Of a stretch of DNA of 64,000 nucleotides, positions 49,167 to 58,321 are shown piece after piece. Both the position numbers and the translations under genes were made by a program. Position 1 is the stretch's first letter. Each line of letters starts with the position of its first letter. Origin of the DNA: Pseudomonas multiresinivorans (lineage in GTDB: Bacteria; Pseudomonadota; Gammaproteobacteria; Pseudomonadales; Pseudomonadaceae); assembly GCF_012971725.1 (NCBI RefSeq), contig NZ_CP048833.1, positions 1,922,001 to 1,986,000 on the forward strand, read 5' to 3'. A model generated the notes under the pieces. That model saw only the letters and a list, made by a program, of their open reading frames with translations, was not told where the DNA came from and ran no database searches.

Positions 49167-52100
49167 ATGAGTTACCTGCTCGACCGCCTGCAATTCTTCA
49201 AGAAGAAGCAGGGTGAATTTGCCGATGGTCACGGCGAAGTCTCCAACGAAAGCCGTGCCTGGGAAAACAGCTACCGGCAGCGCTGGCAGCACGACAAGAT
49301 CGTTCGCTCTACCCACGGGGTGAACTGCACCGGCTCGTGCTCCTGGAAGATCTACGTGAAGAACGGCCTGATCACCTGGGAAACCCAGCAGACCGACTAC
49401 CCGCGCACCCGCCCGGACCTGCCCAACCACGAGCCGCGTGGCTGCCCCCGTGGCGCCAGCTACTCCTGGTACATGTACAGCGCCAACCGCCTGAAATACC
49501 CCAAGGTGCGCAAGCCGCTGCTCAAGCTCTGGCGTGAAGCCCGCGCCGCCCACAACGACCCGGTGGACGCCTGGGCCAGCATCGTCGAGGACTCCGCCAA
49601 GGCCAAGAGCTACAAGAGCGAGCGCGGCCTGGGCGGCTTCATCCGTTCGAGCTGGAGCGAAGTCACCGAGATCATCGCCGCCGCCAACGTCTACACCGCG
49701 AAGACCTACGGCCCGGACCGCGTCATCGGCTTCTCGCCGATCCCGGCCATGTCGATGGTCAGCTACGCCGCTGGCGCCCGTTACCTGTCGCTGATCGGCG
49801 GCGTGTGCCTGAGCTTCTACGACTGGTACTGCGACCTTCCTCCCGCCTCGCCGCAGATCTGGGGCGAGCAGACCGACGTGCCGGAATCGGCCGACTGGTA
49901 CAACTCCAGCTACATCATCGCCTGGGGCTCCAACGTCCCGCAGACCCGTACCCCCGACGCACACTTCTTCACCGAAGTCCGCTACAAGGGCACCAAGACC
50001 GTGGCCGTCACCCCGGACTACTCCGAAGTGGCCAAGCTCACCGACCTCTGGCTCAACCCCAAGCAGGGCACCGACGCCGCACTGGGCATGGCTTTTGGTC
50101 ACGTCATCCTCAAGGAATTCCACCTCGAGAAACCCAGCGCCTACTTCGTCGACTACTGCCGTCAGTACACCGACATGCCGATGCTGGTGCTGCTCGAACC
50201 GCACACCGAAGGCGTACTCAAGCCGACCCGCTACCTGCGCGCGGCGGACCTCGCCGGCAACCTCGGCCAGGACAACAACCCCGAATGGAAGACCATCGGC
50301 CTCGATGAAATCAGCGGCGAACTGGTCTCGCCCACCGGCGCCATTGGCTACCGCTGGGGCGAGTCGGGCAAGTGGAACATCGAGGAGAAAGAGGGCGGCG
50401 CGCAACGTGAAACACGCCTGGCGCTGAGCCTGATCGATGGCCCGGAAAACGCCTGCGACGTCGGCTTCCCGTACTTCGCCGGGCAGGAACACCCGCACTT
50501 CAAGGGCGTGGACAACGACGAGGTGCTGGTGCGCCGCGTACCGTTCCGCGAGTTCACTGGCGCCGATGGTCAGACCCTGCGCGTCGCCACCGTGTATGAC
50601 CTGCAGATGGCCAACTACAGCGTCGACCGTGGCCTGGGTGGCCGCAACGTCGCCGCCTCGTACACCGATGCCGATGTGCCCTACACCCCGGCCTGGCAGG
50701 CACGCATCACCGGCGTTCCGGCCGCTCGTGCCATCCAGGTGGCCCGCGAGTTCGCCGACAGCGCCGACAAGACCCACGGCAAGGCCATGGTCATCATCGG
50801 CGCGGCGATGAACCACTGGTACCACATGGACATGAACTACCGCGCGGTCATCAACATGCTGATGATGTGCGGCTGCATCGGCCAGAGCGGTGGCGGCTGG
50901 GCGCACTATGTGGGCCAGGAAAAACTCCGTCCGCAGACTGGCTGGGCACCGCTGGCCTTCGGCACCGACTGGAACCGTCCGCCACGGCAGATGAACGGCA
51001 CCAGCTTCTTCTACCTGCACAGCTCGCAATGGCGTCACGAGAAGATTTCGATGCATGAAGTCCTCTCGCCGCTGGCCGACACCAAGCAGTTCCCCGAGCA
51101 CGCGCTGGACTACAACATCCGCGCTGAACGCATGGGCTGGCTGCCATCCGCTCCGCAGCTCAACCGCAACCCGCTGCACATCGCCGCCGATGCCGAGAAG
51201 GCCGGTATCCCGGTGCAGGACTACGTGGTGCGCGAACTGAAAGCCGGCAACCTGCGCGTGGCCAGCGAGCAGCCGGACGATCCGCAGAACTTCCCGCGCA
51301 ACATGTTCATCTGGCGCTCCAACCTGCTCGGCTCCTCGGGCAAGGGCCACGAGTACATGCTCAAGTACCTGCTGGGCGCGAAGAACGGCGTGATGAACGA
51401 GGATCTCGGCAAGGAAGGTGGTCCGTGCCCGGGCGAAGTGGACTGGGTCGACCAGGGTGCCGAAGGCAAGCTGGACCTGGTGACTACCCTCGACTTCCGC
51501 ATGTCCTCCACCTGCATGTACTCGGACATCGTCCTGCCGACCGCGACCTGGTACGAGAAGGACGACCTCAACACCTCCGACATGCACCCCTTCATCCACC
51601 CGCTGTCGGCCGCCACCGACCCGGCCTGGGAAGCCAAGAGCGACTGGGAGATCTACAAGGCCATCGCCAAGAAGTTCTCCGAGGTTTCCGTCGGCCACCT
51701 GGGCGTGGAGAAGGACCTGGTTACCGTGCCGCTGCTGCACGACACCGCCAACGAACTCGCGCAGCCGTTCGGCGGCAGCGACTGGAAGAAGGGCGAGTGC
51801 GAACCGGTTCCCGGCCGCACCATGCCGACCCTGCATGTGGTCGAGCGTGACTACCCCAACACCTACAAGAAGTTCACCTCCCTCGGCCCGCTGCTGGACA
51901 AGCTGGGCAACGGCGGCAAGGGCATCGGCTGGAACACCGACAAGGAAATCAAGCTGCTCGGCGAGCTGAACCATCGCGTGACCGAACCCGGTGTCGGCGA
52001 AGGTCGTCCGCGCATCGAAAGCGCCATCGACGCCGCCGAGGTGATCCTCGCCCTGGCGCCGGAAACCAACGGCCAGGTGGCGGTCAAGGCGTGGAATGCG

Positions 52101-52946
52101 CTGTCGAAATTCACCGGTCGCGAACACGCCCACCTGGCACTGCCCAAGGAAGAGGAAAAGATCCGCTTCCGCGATGTCCAGGCACAGCCGCGCAAGATCA
52201 TCTCCAGCCCCACCTGGTCGGGCCTGGAAGACGAACACGTGAGCTACAACGCCGGCTACACCAACGTCCACGAAATGATCCCGTGGCGCACCCTCACCGG
52301 TCGCCAGCAGTTCTACCAGGATCACCCCTGGATGCAGGCCTTCGGCGAGGGCTTCGTCAGCTACCGGCCGCCGGTCAACACCCGCAGCACCGACAAGCTG
52401 TTCAACAAGAAGCCCAACGGCCACGCCGAGATCACCCTGAACTGGATCACCCCGCACCAGAAGTGGGGCATCCACTCCACCTACAGCGACAACCTGCTGA
52501 TGCTCACCCTGTCGCGCGGTGGCCCGATCATCTGGATGAGCGAGAACGATGCCCGGCGCGTCGGCATCGAGGACAACGACTGGGTCGAAGTCTTCAACGC
52601 CAACGGCGCCGCGACCTGCCGCGCGGTGGTCAGCCAACGCGTGAAGGACGGCATGGTGATGATGTACCACGCCCAGGAACGCATCGTGAACCTGCCCGGC
52701 AGCGAGACCACCAAGACCCGCGGCGGCCACCACAACTCGGTGACCCGTGTGGTGCTCAAGCCCACCCACATGATTGGCGGTTATGCCCAGCAGTCCTGGG
52801 GCTTCAACTACTACGGCACCGTCGGCTGCAACCGCGACGAGTTCGTCGTGGTGCGCAAGATGAACAAGGTCGACTGGCTCGACGAGCCGGAGCACGGCGG
52901 GCTGGGCGGTGACGCTCTGCCGCAACCGCTGCCCCAGGACATTTGA
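49167..52946 (+). CDS. narG: Respiratory nitrate reductase alpha subunit
   Basis: The 1259-residue catalytic subunit of membrane-bound nitrate reductase, facing the cytoplasm. It carries bis-MGD molybdenum and the FS0 cluster, seen as IVRSTHGVNCTGSCSWKIYV near residues 46-65 (one His and three Cys with the later GCPRG). LPNHEPRGCPRGASYSWYMY is a family hallmark. ATG 49167 follows GAGGAG; an upstream in-frame start at 49125 reads an arginine-rich leader not found in the family. Its Moco comes from the moa/moe genes upstream. narH follows after 11 bases. Confidence 0.98.
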   Translation: MSYLLDRLQFFKKKQGEFADGHGEVSNESRAWENSYRQRWQHDKIVRSTHGVNCTGSCSWKIYVKNGLITWETQQTDYPRTRPDLPNHEPRGCPRGASYSWYMYSANRLKYPKVRKPLLKLWREARAAHNDPVDAWASIVEDSAKAKSYKSERGLGGFIRSSWSEVTEIIAAANVYTAKTYGPDRVIGFSPIPAMSMVSYAAGARYLSLIGGVCLSFYDWYCDLPPASPQIWGEQTDVPESADWYNSSYIIAWGSNVPQTRTPDAHFFTEVRYKGTKTVAVTPDYSEVAKLTDLWLNPKQGTDAALGMAFGHVILKEFHLEKPSAYFVDYCRQYTDMPMLVLLEPHTEGVLKPTRYLRAADLAGNLGQDNNPEWKTIGLDEISGELVSPTGAIGYRWGESGKWNIEEKEGGAQRETRLALSLIDGPENACDVGFPYFAGQEHPHFKGVDNDEVLVRRVPFREFTGADGQTLRVATVYDLQMANYSVDRGLGGRNVAASYTDADVPYTPAWQARITGVPAARAIQVAREFADSADKTHGKAMVIIGAAMNHWYHMDMNYRAVINMLMMCGCIGQSGGGWAHYVGQEKLRPQTGWAPLAFGTDWNRPPRQMNGTSFFYLHSSQWRHEKISMHEVLSPLADTKQFPEHALDYNIRAERMGWLPSAPQLNRNPLHIAADAEKAGIPVQDYVVRELKAGNLRVASEQPDDPQNFPRNMFIWRSNLLGSSGKGHEYMLKYLLGAKNGVMNEDLGKEGGPCPGEVDWVDQGAEGKLDLVTTLDFRMSSTCMYSDIVLPTATWYEKDDLNTSDMHPFIHPLSAATDPAWEAKSDWEIYKAIAKKFSEVSVGHLGVEKDLVTVPLLHDTANELAQPFGGSDWKKGECEPVPGRTMPTLHVVERDYPNTYKKFTSLGPLLDKLGNGGKGIGWNTDKEIKLLGELNHRVTEPGVGEGRPRIESAIDAAEVILALAPETNGQVAVKAWNALSKFTGREHAHLALPKEEEKIRFRDVQAQPRKIISSPTWSGLEDEHVSYNAGYTNVHEMIPWRTLTGRQQFYQDHPWMQAFGEGFVSYRPPVNTRSTDKLFNKKPNGHAEITLNWITPHQKWGIHSTYSDNLLMLTLSRGGPIIWMSENDARRVGIEDNDWVEVFNANGAATCRAVVSQRVKDGMVMMYHAQERIVNLPGSETTKTRGGHHNSVTRVVLKPTHMIGGYAQQSWGFNYYGTVGCNRDEFVVVRKMNKVDWLDEPEHGGLGGDALPQPLPQDI

Positions 52947-52957
52947 GGATTACTGCC

Positions 52958-54493
52958 ATGAAAATTCGTTCGCAAGTCGGCATGGTGTTGAACCTCGACA
53001 AATGCATCGGTTGCCACACCTGCTCGATCACCTGCAAGAACGTCTGGACCAGCCGCGAAGGTGTCGAGTACGCCTGGTTCAACAACGTCGAAACCAAGCC
53101 CGGCATCGGTTACCCGAAAGAGTGGGAGAACCAGGAGAAGTGGAAGGGCGGCTGGAAGCGTAATGCCGACGGCTCCATCGTCCCGCGCATCGGCGGCAAG
53201 TTCCGCGTGTTGGCGAACATCTTCGCCAACCCTGACCTGCCGGAAATCGACGACTACTACGAGCCCTTCGACTTCGACTACCAGCACCTGCACACCGCGC
53301 CCAAGGCCCAGCACCAGCCGGTGGCCCGCCCGCGTTCGCTGGTCTCCGGCCAGCGCATGGAGAAGATCGAGTGGGGCCCGAACTGGGAGGAAATCCTCGG
53401 TACCGAATTCGCCAAGCGTCGCAAGGACAAGAACTTCGACCAGATCCAGGCGGACATCTACGGCGAGTACGAAAACACCTTCATGATGTACCTGCCGCGC
53501 CTGTGCGAGCACTGCCTGAACCCGGCGTGCGTGGCCTCGTGCCCGAGCGGCGCGATCTACAAGCGTGAGGAAGACGGCATCGTCCTGATCGACCAGGACA
53601 AGTGCCGCGGCTGGCGCATGTGCATCAGCGGCTGCCCGTACAAGAAGATCTACTTCAACTGGAAGAGCGGCAAATCCGAGAAGTGCATCTTCTGCTACCC
53701 GCGCATCGAGGCCGGCCAGCCGACCGTCTGCTCGGAAACCTGCGTGGGCCGTATCCGCTACCTCGGCGTGCTGCTGTATGACGCCGACCGCATCCACGAA
53801 GTGGCCACCTGCGAGAACGAGCGCGACCTGTACCAGAAGCAGCTGGAAATCTTCCTCGACCCGTTCGACCCGAAAGTGATCGAACAGGCCCGCAAGGACG
53901 GCGTACCGGACAGCGTCATCGAGTCCGCGCAGAAGTCGCCGGTGTACAAGCTGGCCATGGACTGGAAACTGGCCCTGCCGCTGCACCCGGAATACCGCAC
54001 GCTGCCGATGGTGTGGTACGTGCCGCCGCTGTCGCCGATCCAGAACGCCGCTTCCGAAGGTCACATCGGCAGCGACGGGGTGATCCCGGACGTCGAGTCC
54101 CTGCGCATCCCCGTGCAGTACCTGGCCAACCTGCTCACCGCCGGCGATACCGCGCCGGTGCTGCTGGCCCTCAAGCGCCTGCTGGCCATGCGCGCCTACA
54201 AGCGCGCCGAGCACGTCGAAGGCAAGCAGGACCTGGCGGTACTGGAGAAGGTCGGTCTGTCGGTCAACCAGGTGGAAGAGATGTACCGCTACCTGGCGAT
54301 CGCCAACTACGAAGACCGCTTCGTCATCCCGACTGCCCACCGCGAAGAGGCCCTGTCGGATGCCTTCGCCGAGCGTTCGGGTTGTGGCTTCAGCTTCGGC
54401 AACGGTTGCTCCAGCAATTCTGGCGTCAACCTGTTCGGCGGCAAGGCCGTGGACAAGCGCAACGTCATCCAGACCGTGCAGATACAGGAGTGA
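52958..54493 (+). CDS. narH: Respiratory nitrate reductase beta subunit
   Basis: An electron-transfer subunit of 511 residues with four Fe-S clusters. Cysteine groups are CIGCHTCSITCKNVW near residue 16, CEHCLNPACVASCP near 184, CRGWRMCISGCPYKK near 217 (Trp replacing a Cys, giving the 3Fe-4S cluster) and CIFCYPRIEAGQPTVCSETC near 244. It passes electrons from NarI hemes to NarG. narJ starts five bases after its stop. Confidence 0.98.
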   Translation: MKIRSQVGMVLNLDKCIGCHTCSITCKNVWTSREGVEYAWFNNVETKPGIGYPKEWENQEKWKGGWKRNADGSIVPRIGGKFRVLANIFANPDLPEIDDYYEPFDFDYQHLHTAPKAQHQPVARPRSLVSGQRMEKIEWGPNWEEILGTEFAKRRKDKNFDQIQADIYGEYENTFMMYLPRLCEHCLNPACVASCPSGAIYKREEDGIVLIDQDKCRGWRMCISGCPYKKIYFNWKSGKSEKCIFCYPRIEAGQPTVCSETCVGRIRYLGVLLYDADRIHEVATCENERDLYQKQLEIFLDPFDPKVIEQARKDGVPDSVIESAQKSPVYKLAMDWKLALPLHPEYRTLPMVWYVPPLSPIQNAASEGHIGSDGVIPDVESLRIPVQYLANLLTAGDTAPVLLALKRLLAMRAYKRAEHVEGKQDLAVLEKVGLSVNQVEEMYRYLAIANYEDRFVIPTAHREEALSDAFAERSGCGFSFGNGCSSNSGVNLFGGKAVDKRNVIQTVQIQE

Positions 54494-54498
54494 CGACC

Positions 54499-55251
54499 AT
54501 GGCCATCTCAATGGAAAGTCACAGCCAACTGCTCAAGCTCAGCGCCCTGATGCTGGACTACCCGCGCGTTGAACTGCGTGAGGAAAGCCTGGCCCTGCAT
54601 GCCCTGATCCGCACCTGCAACCTGCCCGAACAGCAGCGCGACGGCCTCGCCGCGCTGCTCAACGAGCTCTGCAAGGGCGACATCCTCGATGTGCAGGCGA
54701 GCTACGACGGCCTGTTCGAGCGCGGTCGCTCGGTCTCGCTGCTGCTCTTCGAACACGTCCACGGCGAAAGCCGTGACCGCGGCCAGGCGATGGTCGACCT
54801 GATGGACCGCTACACCCAGGCGGGCCTGGCCATCGACGTCAACGAGCTGCCGGACTACCTGCCGCTGTACCTGGAGTTCCTCGCCCTGCAGGACGCCGAG
54901 TCGGCGCGGGCCGGCCTCGCCGAAGTCGCGCACATCCTCGCGCTGATCGCCCTGCGCCTGGAAGAGCGCGGCAGTGGCTACGCCGCAATCTTCAACAGCC
55001 TGCTGGAACTGTCCGGCGAGCAGCCTGACCTCGGTGCGCTCAAGCGCGACCGCGAGCAGGAAGTGCGCGACGACAGCCTGGAGGCCATCGACAAGGCCTG
55101 GGAGGAAACCCCGGTGAGTTTCACCGAGCCCGCCGTCGGTTGCCCGTCCACCAGCGCTCGCCGCGTCTCCACGTCCGCCGAACAACCCATGCAGTGGGTC
55201 GCCCAGCCTGTGCCGCAGATGCAGTACCGGGCGGCCAGAAAAGGAGTCTGA
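54499..55251 (+). CDS. narJ: Nitrate reductase assembly chaperone NarJ
   Basis: A 250-residue TorD-family chaperone, not part of the final enzyme, that holds NarG for Moco insertion and membrane docking. The helical NarJ core is seen in LKLSALMLDYPRVELREESL and ELPDYLPLYLEFLALQDAES, the most conserved stretch. The last 40 residues (VGCPSTSARRVSTSAEQPMQ onward) are low-complexity. narI starts two bases after its stop. Confidence 0.95.
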   Translation: MAISMESHSQLLKLSALMLDYPRVELREESLALHALIRTCNLPEQQRDGLAALLNELCKGDILDVQASYDGLFERGRSVSLLLFEHVHGESRDRGQAMVDLMDRYTQAGLAIDVNELPDYLPLYLEFLALQDAESARAGLAEVAHILALIALRLEERGSGYAAIFNSLLELSGEQPDLGALKRDREQEVRDDSLEAIDKAWEETPVSFTEPAVGCPSTSARRVSTSAEQPMQWVAQPVPQMQYRAARKGV

Positions 55252-55253
55252 AC

Positions 55254-55940
55254 ATGTCCCTCGATCTTCTAGCGTTCGGGATCTATCCCTACGTCGCGCT
55301 CGCCATCTGCCTGATCGGCAGCTGGGCGCGCTTCGACCTCTCGCAATACACCTGGAAAGCCGGCTCCAGCCAGATGCTGAGCAAGAAGGGCATGCGGGTC
55401 TACAGCAACCTGTTCCACGTCGGCGTGCTGTTCATCCTCGCCGGCCACTTCGTCGGCCTGCTGACCCCGCACGCGGTCTACGAACACCTGATCAGCACCG
55501 AGCAGAAGCAACTGCTGGCGATGGTCTCCGGCGGCTTCTTCGGCATCCTCTGCTTCATCGGCCTGACCGGCCTGATCCTGCGCCGCCTGACCAATGAGCG
55601 CGTGCGCGCCACCGGCAACGCGTCTGACCTGATGATCCTGCTGGTGCTCTACGTCCAGCTGATCCTCGGTCTGTCGACCATCGTCGCCTCCACCCATCAC
55701 CTGGATGGTTCGGTGATGGTCATGCTCGCCAACTGGGCGCAGTCCATCGTCACCTTCCAGCCCCTGGCCGCCGCCGAAGCCATCGCGCCGGTATCGCTGG
55801 TCTACAAGCTGCACGTGACCCTGGGCCTGACCCTGTTCGTGCTGTTCCCCTTCACCCGCCTGGTGCACATCGTCAGCGCCCCGGTGTGGTACTTCGGCCG
55901 CCGCTATCAGGTGGTCCGCACCAAGCGTCGCGCCGTGTGA
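55254..55940 (+). CDS. narI: Respiratory nitrate reductase gamma subunit
   Basis: A membrane cytochrome b of 228 residues with five helices that oxidises quinol at the periplasmic side. Heme-ligand histidines lie in YSNLFHVGVLFILAGHFVGL (near 54 and 64) and in KLHVTLGLTLFVLFPFTRLV plus the following HIVS (near 186 and 204). It ends the nar structural genes; a repeat-bearing gap of 103 bases precedes the isomerase. Confidence 0.97.
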   Translation: MSLDLLAFGIYPYVALAICLIGSWARFDLSQYTWKAGSSQMLSKKGMRVYSNLFHVGVLFILAGHFVGLLTPHAVYEHLISTEQKQLLAMVSGGFFGILCFIGLTGLILRRLTNERVRATGNASDLMILLVLYVQLILGLSTIVASTHHLDGSVMVMLANWAQSIVTFQPLAAAEAIAPVSLVYKLHVTLGLTLFVLFPFTRLVHIVSAPVWYFGRRYQVVRTKRRAV

Positions 55941-55943
55941 TGA

Positions 55944-56026
55944 AGCGGCGGATAACGCTCGCGCGTTATTCGCCCTACCTGATGCTCTTCCCCCTCTCAC
56001 TTCAGGGAGAGGGTCGGGGAGAGGGT
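55944..56026. repeat. Family E and family D repeats after narI
   Basis: A family E unit (GCGGATAACGC facing GCGTTATTCGCC, 55944-55977) is followed by one family D hairpin (55991-56026) ending 18 bases before the next ATG. The hairpins could uncouple expression of the isomerase from narGHJI. Confidence 0.8.
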
Positions 56027-56043
56027 TACTGGAGGTAATCGAA

Positions 56044-56862
56044 ATGAGTTGCTCCCACTACGAAGCCAAGGTCGAACACGTCGACCTGCCGAAGATCGAA
56101 GTCAACGGCGTCGCCATCGCCGAGGACGAACTGGCCCGCGAGCTGCAATACCATCCCGCTTCCAGCCACGCCGAGGCGCTGTACTCCGCCTGCCGTGCGC
56201 TGGTGGTGCGCCAACTGCTGGTGCAACGCGCCGCAGAGCTTGGCGTGACGGGGCAGGCCGAAGAAGGCGAGGCCGCCGAAGAGGCGAACATCCGCGCCCT
56301 GATCGACCATGAGGTCGGCGTGCCCGAGGCCGACGAAGCCAGCTGCCGGCAATGGTACGAAGCCAACCCGACTCGCCTGACCTCGCCCTGGCGCATGCGT
56401 CTGCGCCATGTGCTGCTCGGCTGCGCGCCGGACGATCTGGAAGGCCGCGCCAAGGCCCGCGAACAGGCCGAGGAACTGCTCGCCGAATTGCGCGAGCATC
56501 CCGAGCGCTTCGCCGAAAAAGCCATGCGCTTCTCCGACTGCCCGTCGAAAGACGAGGGCGGTGACCTGGGCTGGATCGAACCGGGACAGACCGTCCCCGA
56601 GTTCGAGAAACGCCTGCTGCAACAGCAACCCGGCCTTCTCGGCCATCCGCTGGAAAGCCGCTACGGCCTGCACATGGTCGAACTGATCGAGCGTGAAGGC
56701 GGCGAGCCGCTGGACTTCGCCGAAGCTCGCCCGCGCATCGCCGGCTACCTGCGTGCCCAGGTGCTGCAACGCGCCGTCAGCCAGTACATCAGTGTGCTGG
56801 CCGGTGAGGCGCGGATCGACGGTTTCGTCTTCGACGGTGCGGAGTCGCCGCTGGTGCAGTAG
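56044..56862 (+). CDS. PpiC-type peptidyl-prolyl cis-trans isomerase
   Basis: A 272-residue protein with a helical N-terminal chaperone part and a parvulin domain (about residues 115-225). The parvulin signatures are MRLRHVLLGCAPDDLEGRA, FSDCPSKDEGGDLGWIEPGQ and GLLGHPLESRYGLHMVELIE. It lacks a signal peptide, so a cytosolic role is likely. NifM of Azotobacter, which matures nitrogenase iron protein, has the same layout. Its place between narI and moaA is shared with PAO1 and suggests help in maturing nitrate reductase, which is inferred. Confidence 0.88.
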   Translation: MSCSHYEAKVEHVDLPKIEVNGVAIAEDELARELQYHPASSHAEALYSACRALVVRQLLVQRAAELGVTGQAEEGEAAEEANIRALIDHEVGVPEADEASCRQWYEANPTRLTSPWRMRLRHVLLGCAPDDLEGRAKAREQAEELLAELREHPERFAEKAMRFSDCPSKDEGGDLGWIEPGQTVPEFEKRLLQQQPGLLGHPLESRYGLHMVELIEREGGEPLDFAEARPRIAGYLRAQVLQRAVSQYISVLAGEARIDGFVFDGAESPLVQ

Positions 56863-56871
56863 AGCCAGAGC

Positions 56872-56988
56872 CCCTCTCCCTAACCCTCTCCCTGAAGGGA
56901 GAGGGGACCGTCCGGTGCAGGATGAAATATTGGTGTCAGCCGGCACGGACAGCTCCCTCTCCCTTCAGGGAGAGGGCGGGGGAGAGGG
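56872..56988. repeat. 117-base family D element, copy 2
   Basis: Same length as the copy at 31666-31782 and about 95 percent identical by eye (six changes, all in the unique centre). It fills most of the gap between the isomerase and moaA. Confidence 0.9.
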
Positions 56989-57024
56989 ATCGCCCAACTC
57001 TGATCTGCCATGGAGCAATGTCAG

Positions 57025-58011
57025 ATGTCCGAATGGATCGACGGCCAGGGCCGCAAGATCGACTACCTGCGCCTGTCCGTAACCGACCGCTGCGACTTCC
57101 GCTGCGTCTACTGCATGTCCGAGAACATGCGCTTCCTGCCGCGCCAGCAGGTGCTGACCCTGGAAGAGATCGAACGGGTAGCGCGGCTCTTCGTCGAGCG
57201 TGGCGTGAAGAAGCTGCGCCTTACCGGCGGCGAGCCGTTGGTGCGCCCCGGCATCGTCCACCTCTGCGAACGCCTTGCGGCGCTGCCCGGCCTGCGAGAG
57301 TTGTGCATGACCAGCAATGGCTCGCAGCTCACCCGATTGGCGGGTGATCTCAAGGCGGCCGGTCTTTCCCGCCTCAATATCAGCCTGGATACGCTTGACC
57401 CGCAGCGCTTCGCCGCCATCACCCGCACCGGGCGCCTGGAGCAGGTCCTGCGTGGCATCGACGCCGCACAGCAGGCCGGCTTCGAGCACATCAAGCTCAA
57501 CTGCGTGGTGATGAAAGGCCGCAACGCCGATGAGGTGCCGGCGCTGGTGGACTACGCCATCGCCCACGGGCTGGACATCAGCTTCATCGAGGAAATGCCG
57601 CTGGGCCAGGTCGGCCGCGAGCGCGAGGAAAGCTTCTGCTCCAGCGACGAAGTCCGCGCGTTGATCGCCGAGCGCCATGAACTGCTGGACAGCGCCGAAC
57701 ACAGCGGCGGCCCGGCGCGCTACGTGCGCCTGGCCCAGCATCCGGACACGCGCATCGGCTTCATCTCGCCGCATTCGCACAACTTCTGCGCCACCTGCAA
57801 TCGCCTGCGCCTGACCGCCGAAGGCCGCCTGCTGCTGTGCCTGGGCCACGAACATTCGCTGGACCTGCGCGGCCTGCTGCGGCGCCATCCGCTGCACGAT
57901 GAGCCCATCATCGAAGCCCTGCGCGGCGCCCTGCAGCGCAAGCCGGCACGCCACGAGTTCAGCGTTGGTGACGTACAGGTACTGCGCTTCATGAACCTCA
58001 GCGGCGGCTGA
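57025..58011 (+). CDS. moaA: GTP 3',8-cyclase MoaA
   Basis: A radical-SAM enzyme of 328 residues that starts molybdopterin synthesis from GTP. The N-terminal SAM cluster motif CxxxCxxC is DRCDFRCVYCMSENM near residues 24-38. The second cluster is in HSHNFCATCNRLRLTAEG with a later LLCLG Cys, and the chain ends LSGG, the required C-terminal Gly-Gly. ATG 57025 has GGAG nine bases upstream; ATG 57010 is an alternative with no good ribosome site. Its placement with nar genes completes the Moco set begun at moaC. Confidence 0.93.
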   Translation: MSEWIDGQGRKIDYLRLSVTDRCDFRCVYCMSENMRFLPRQQVLTLEEIERVARLFVERGVKKLRLTGGEPLVRPGIVHLCERLAALPGLRELCMTSNGSQLTRLAGDLKAAGLSRLNISLDTLDPQRFAAITRTGRLEQVLRGIDAAQQAGFEHIKLNCVVMKGRNADEVPALVDYAIAHGLDISFIEEMPLGQVGREREESFCSSDEVRALIAERHELLDSAEHSGGPARYVRLAQHPDTRIGFISPHSHNFCATCNRLRLTAEGRLLLCLGHEHSLDLRGLLRRHPLHDEPIIEALRGALQRKPARHEFSVGDVQVLRFMNLSGG

Positions 58012-58162
58012 AACAGACCTCCCTTGGCGGGCAGGATGTCCGCCGCGTGCCTTGCGTCCCTGACTACACCCGTAGGGCGAATAACGCGCAGCGTTATCCG
58101 CCACTTCGGTGCGTGCACACCGAATCCCTGCGCTCGATGAAACGCCCTGGATGCCTGCTTTT

Positions 58163-58254
58163 CGTAGGAGCGAGCTTGCTCGCGAACAACCGATGCATGC
58201 GGAGCACGGGCGGTTCGCGAGCAAGGACTGGGCGCCCCCTCGCTCCTACACGAA
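58163..58254. repeat. REP pair, family A, with variant right arm
   Basis: The right arm contains GGACTGGGCGCCCCCTCGCT in place of the plain CTCGCT, as at 5371-5388 and, inverted, 43552-43590. Confidence 0.85.
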
Positions 58255-58283
58255 CCGCTCCGCTCTCCCTTGGAACCAGGCAC

Positions 58284-58321
58284 AAAAAAGCCCCGGCGAC
58301 ATGAGCGTATCGCGGGGGCTT
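58284..58321 (-). terminator. Orphan minus-strand terminator
   Basis: On the minus strand AAGCCCCCGCGA and TCGCCGGGGCTT pair, with one unpaired base each side and a ten-base loop, and six T follow. No minus-strand gene ends here: the nearest gene on that side, at 58852, runs on the plus strand. It may end an unannotated small RNA. Confidence 0.7.

Noticed and set aside
46341..52925. A roughly 2200-codon open frame antisense to narK1-narK2-narG
   Set aside because: It is a codon-bias shadow of the GC-rich sense genes; its His/Asp/Val/Gly-rich composition is typical of antisense frames and the sense strand is certain.
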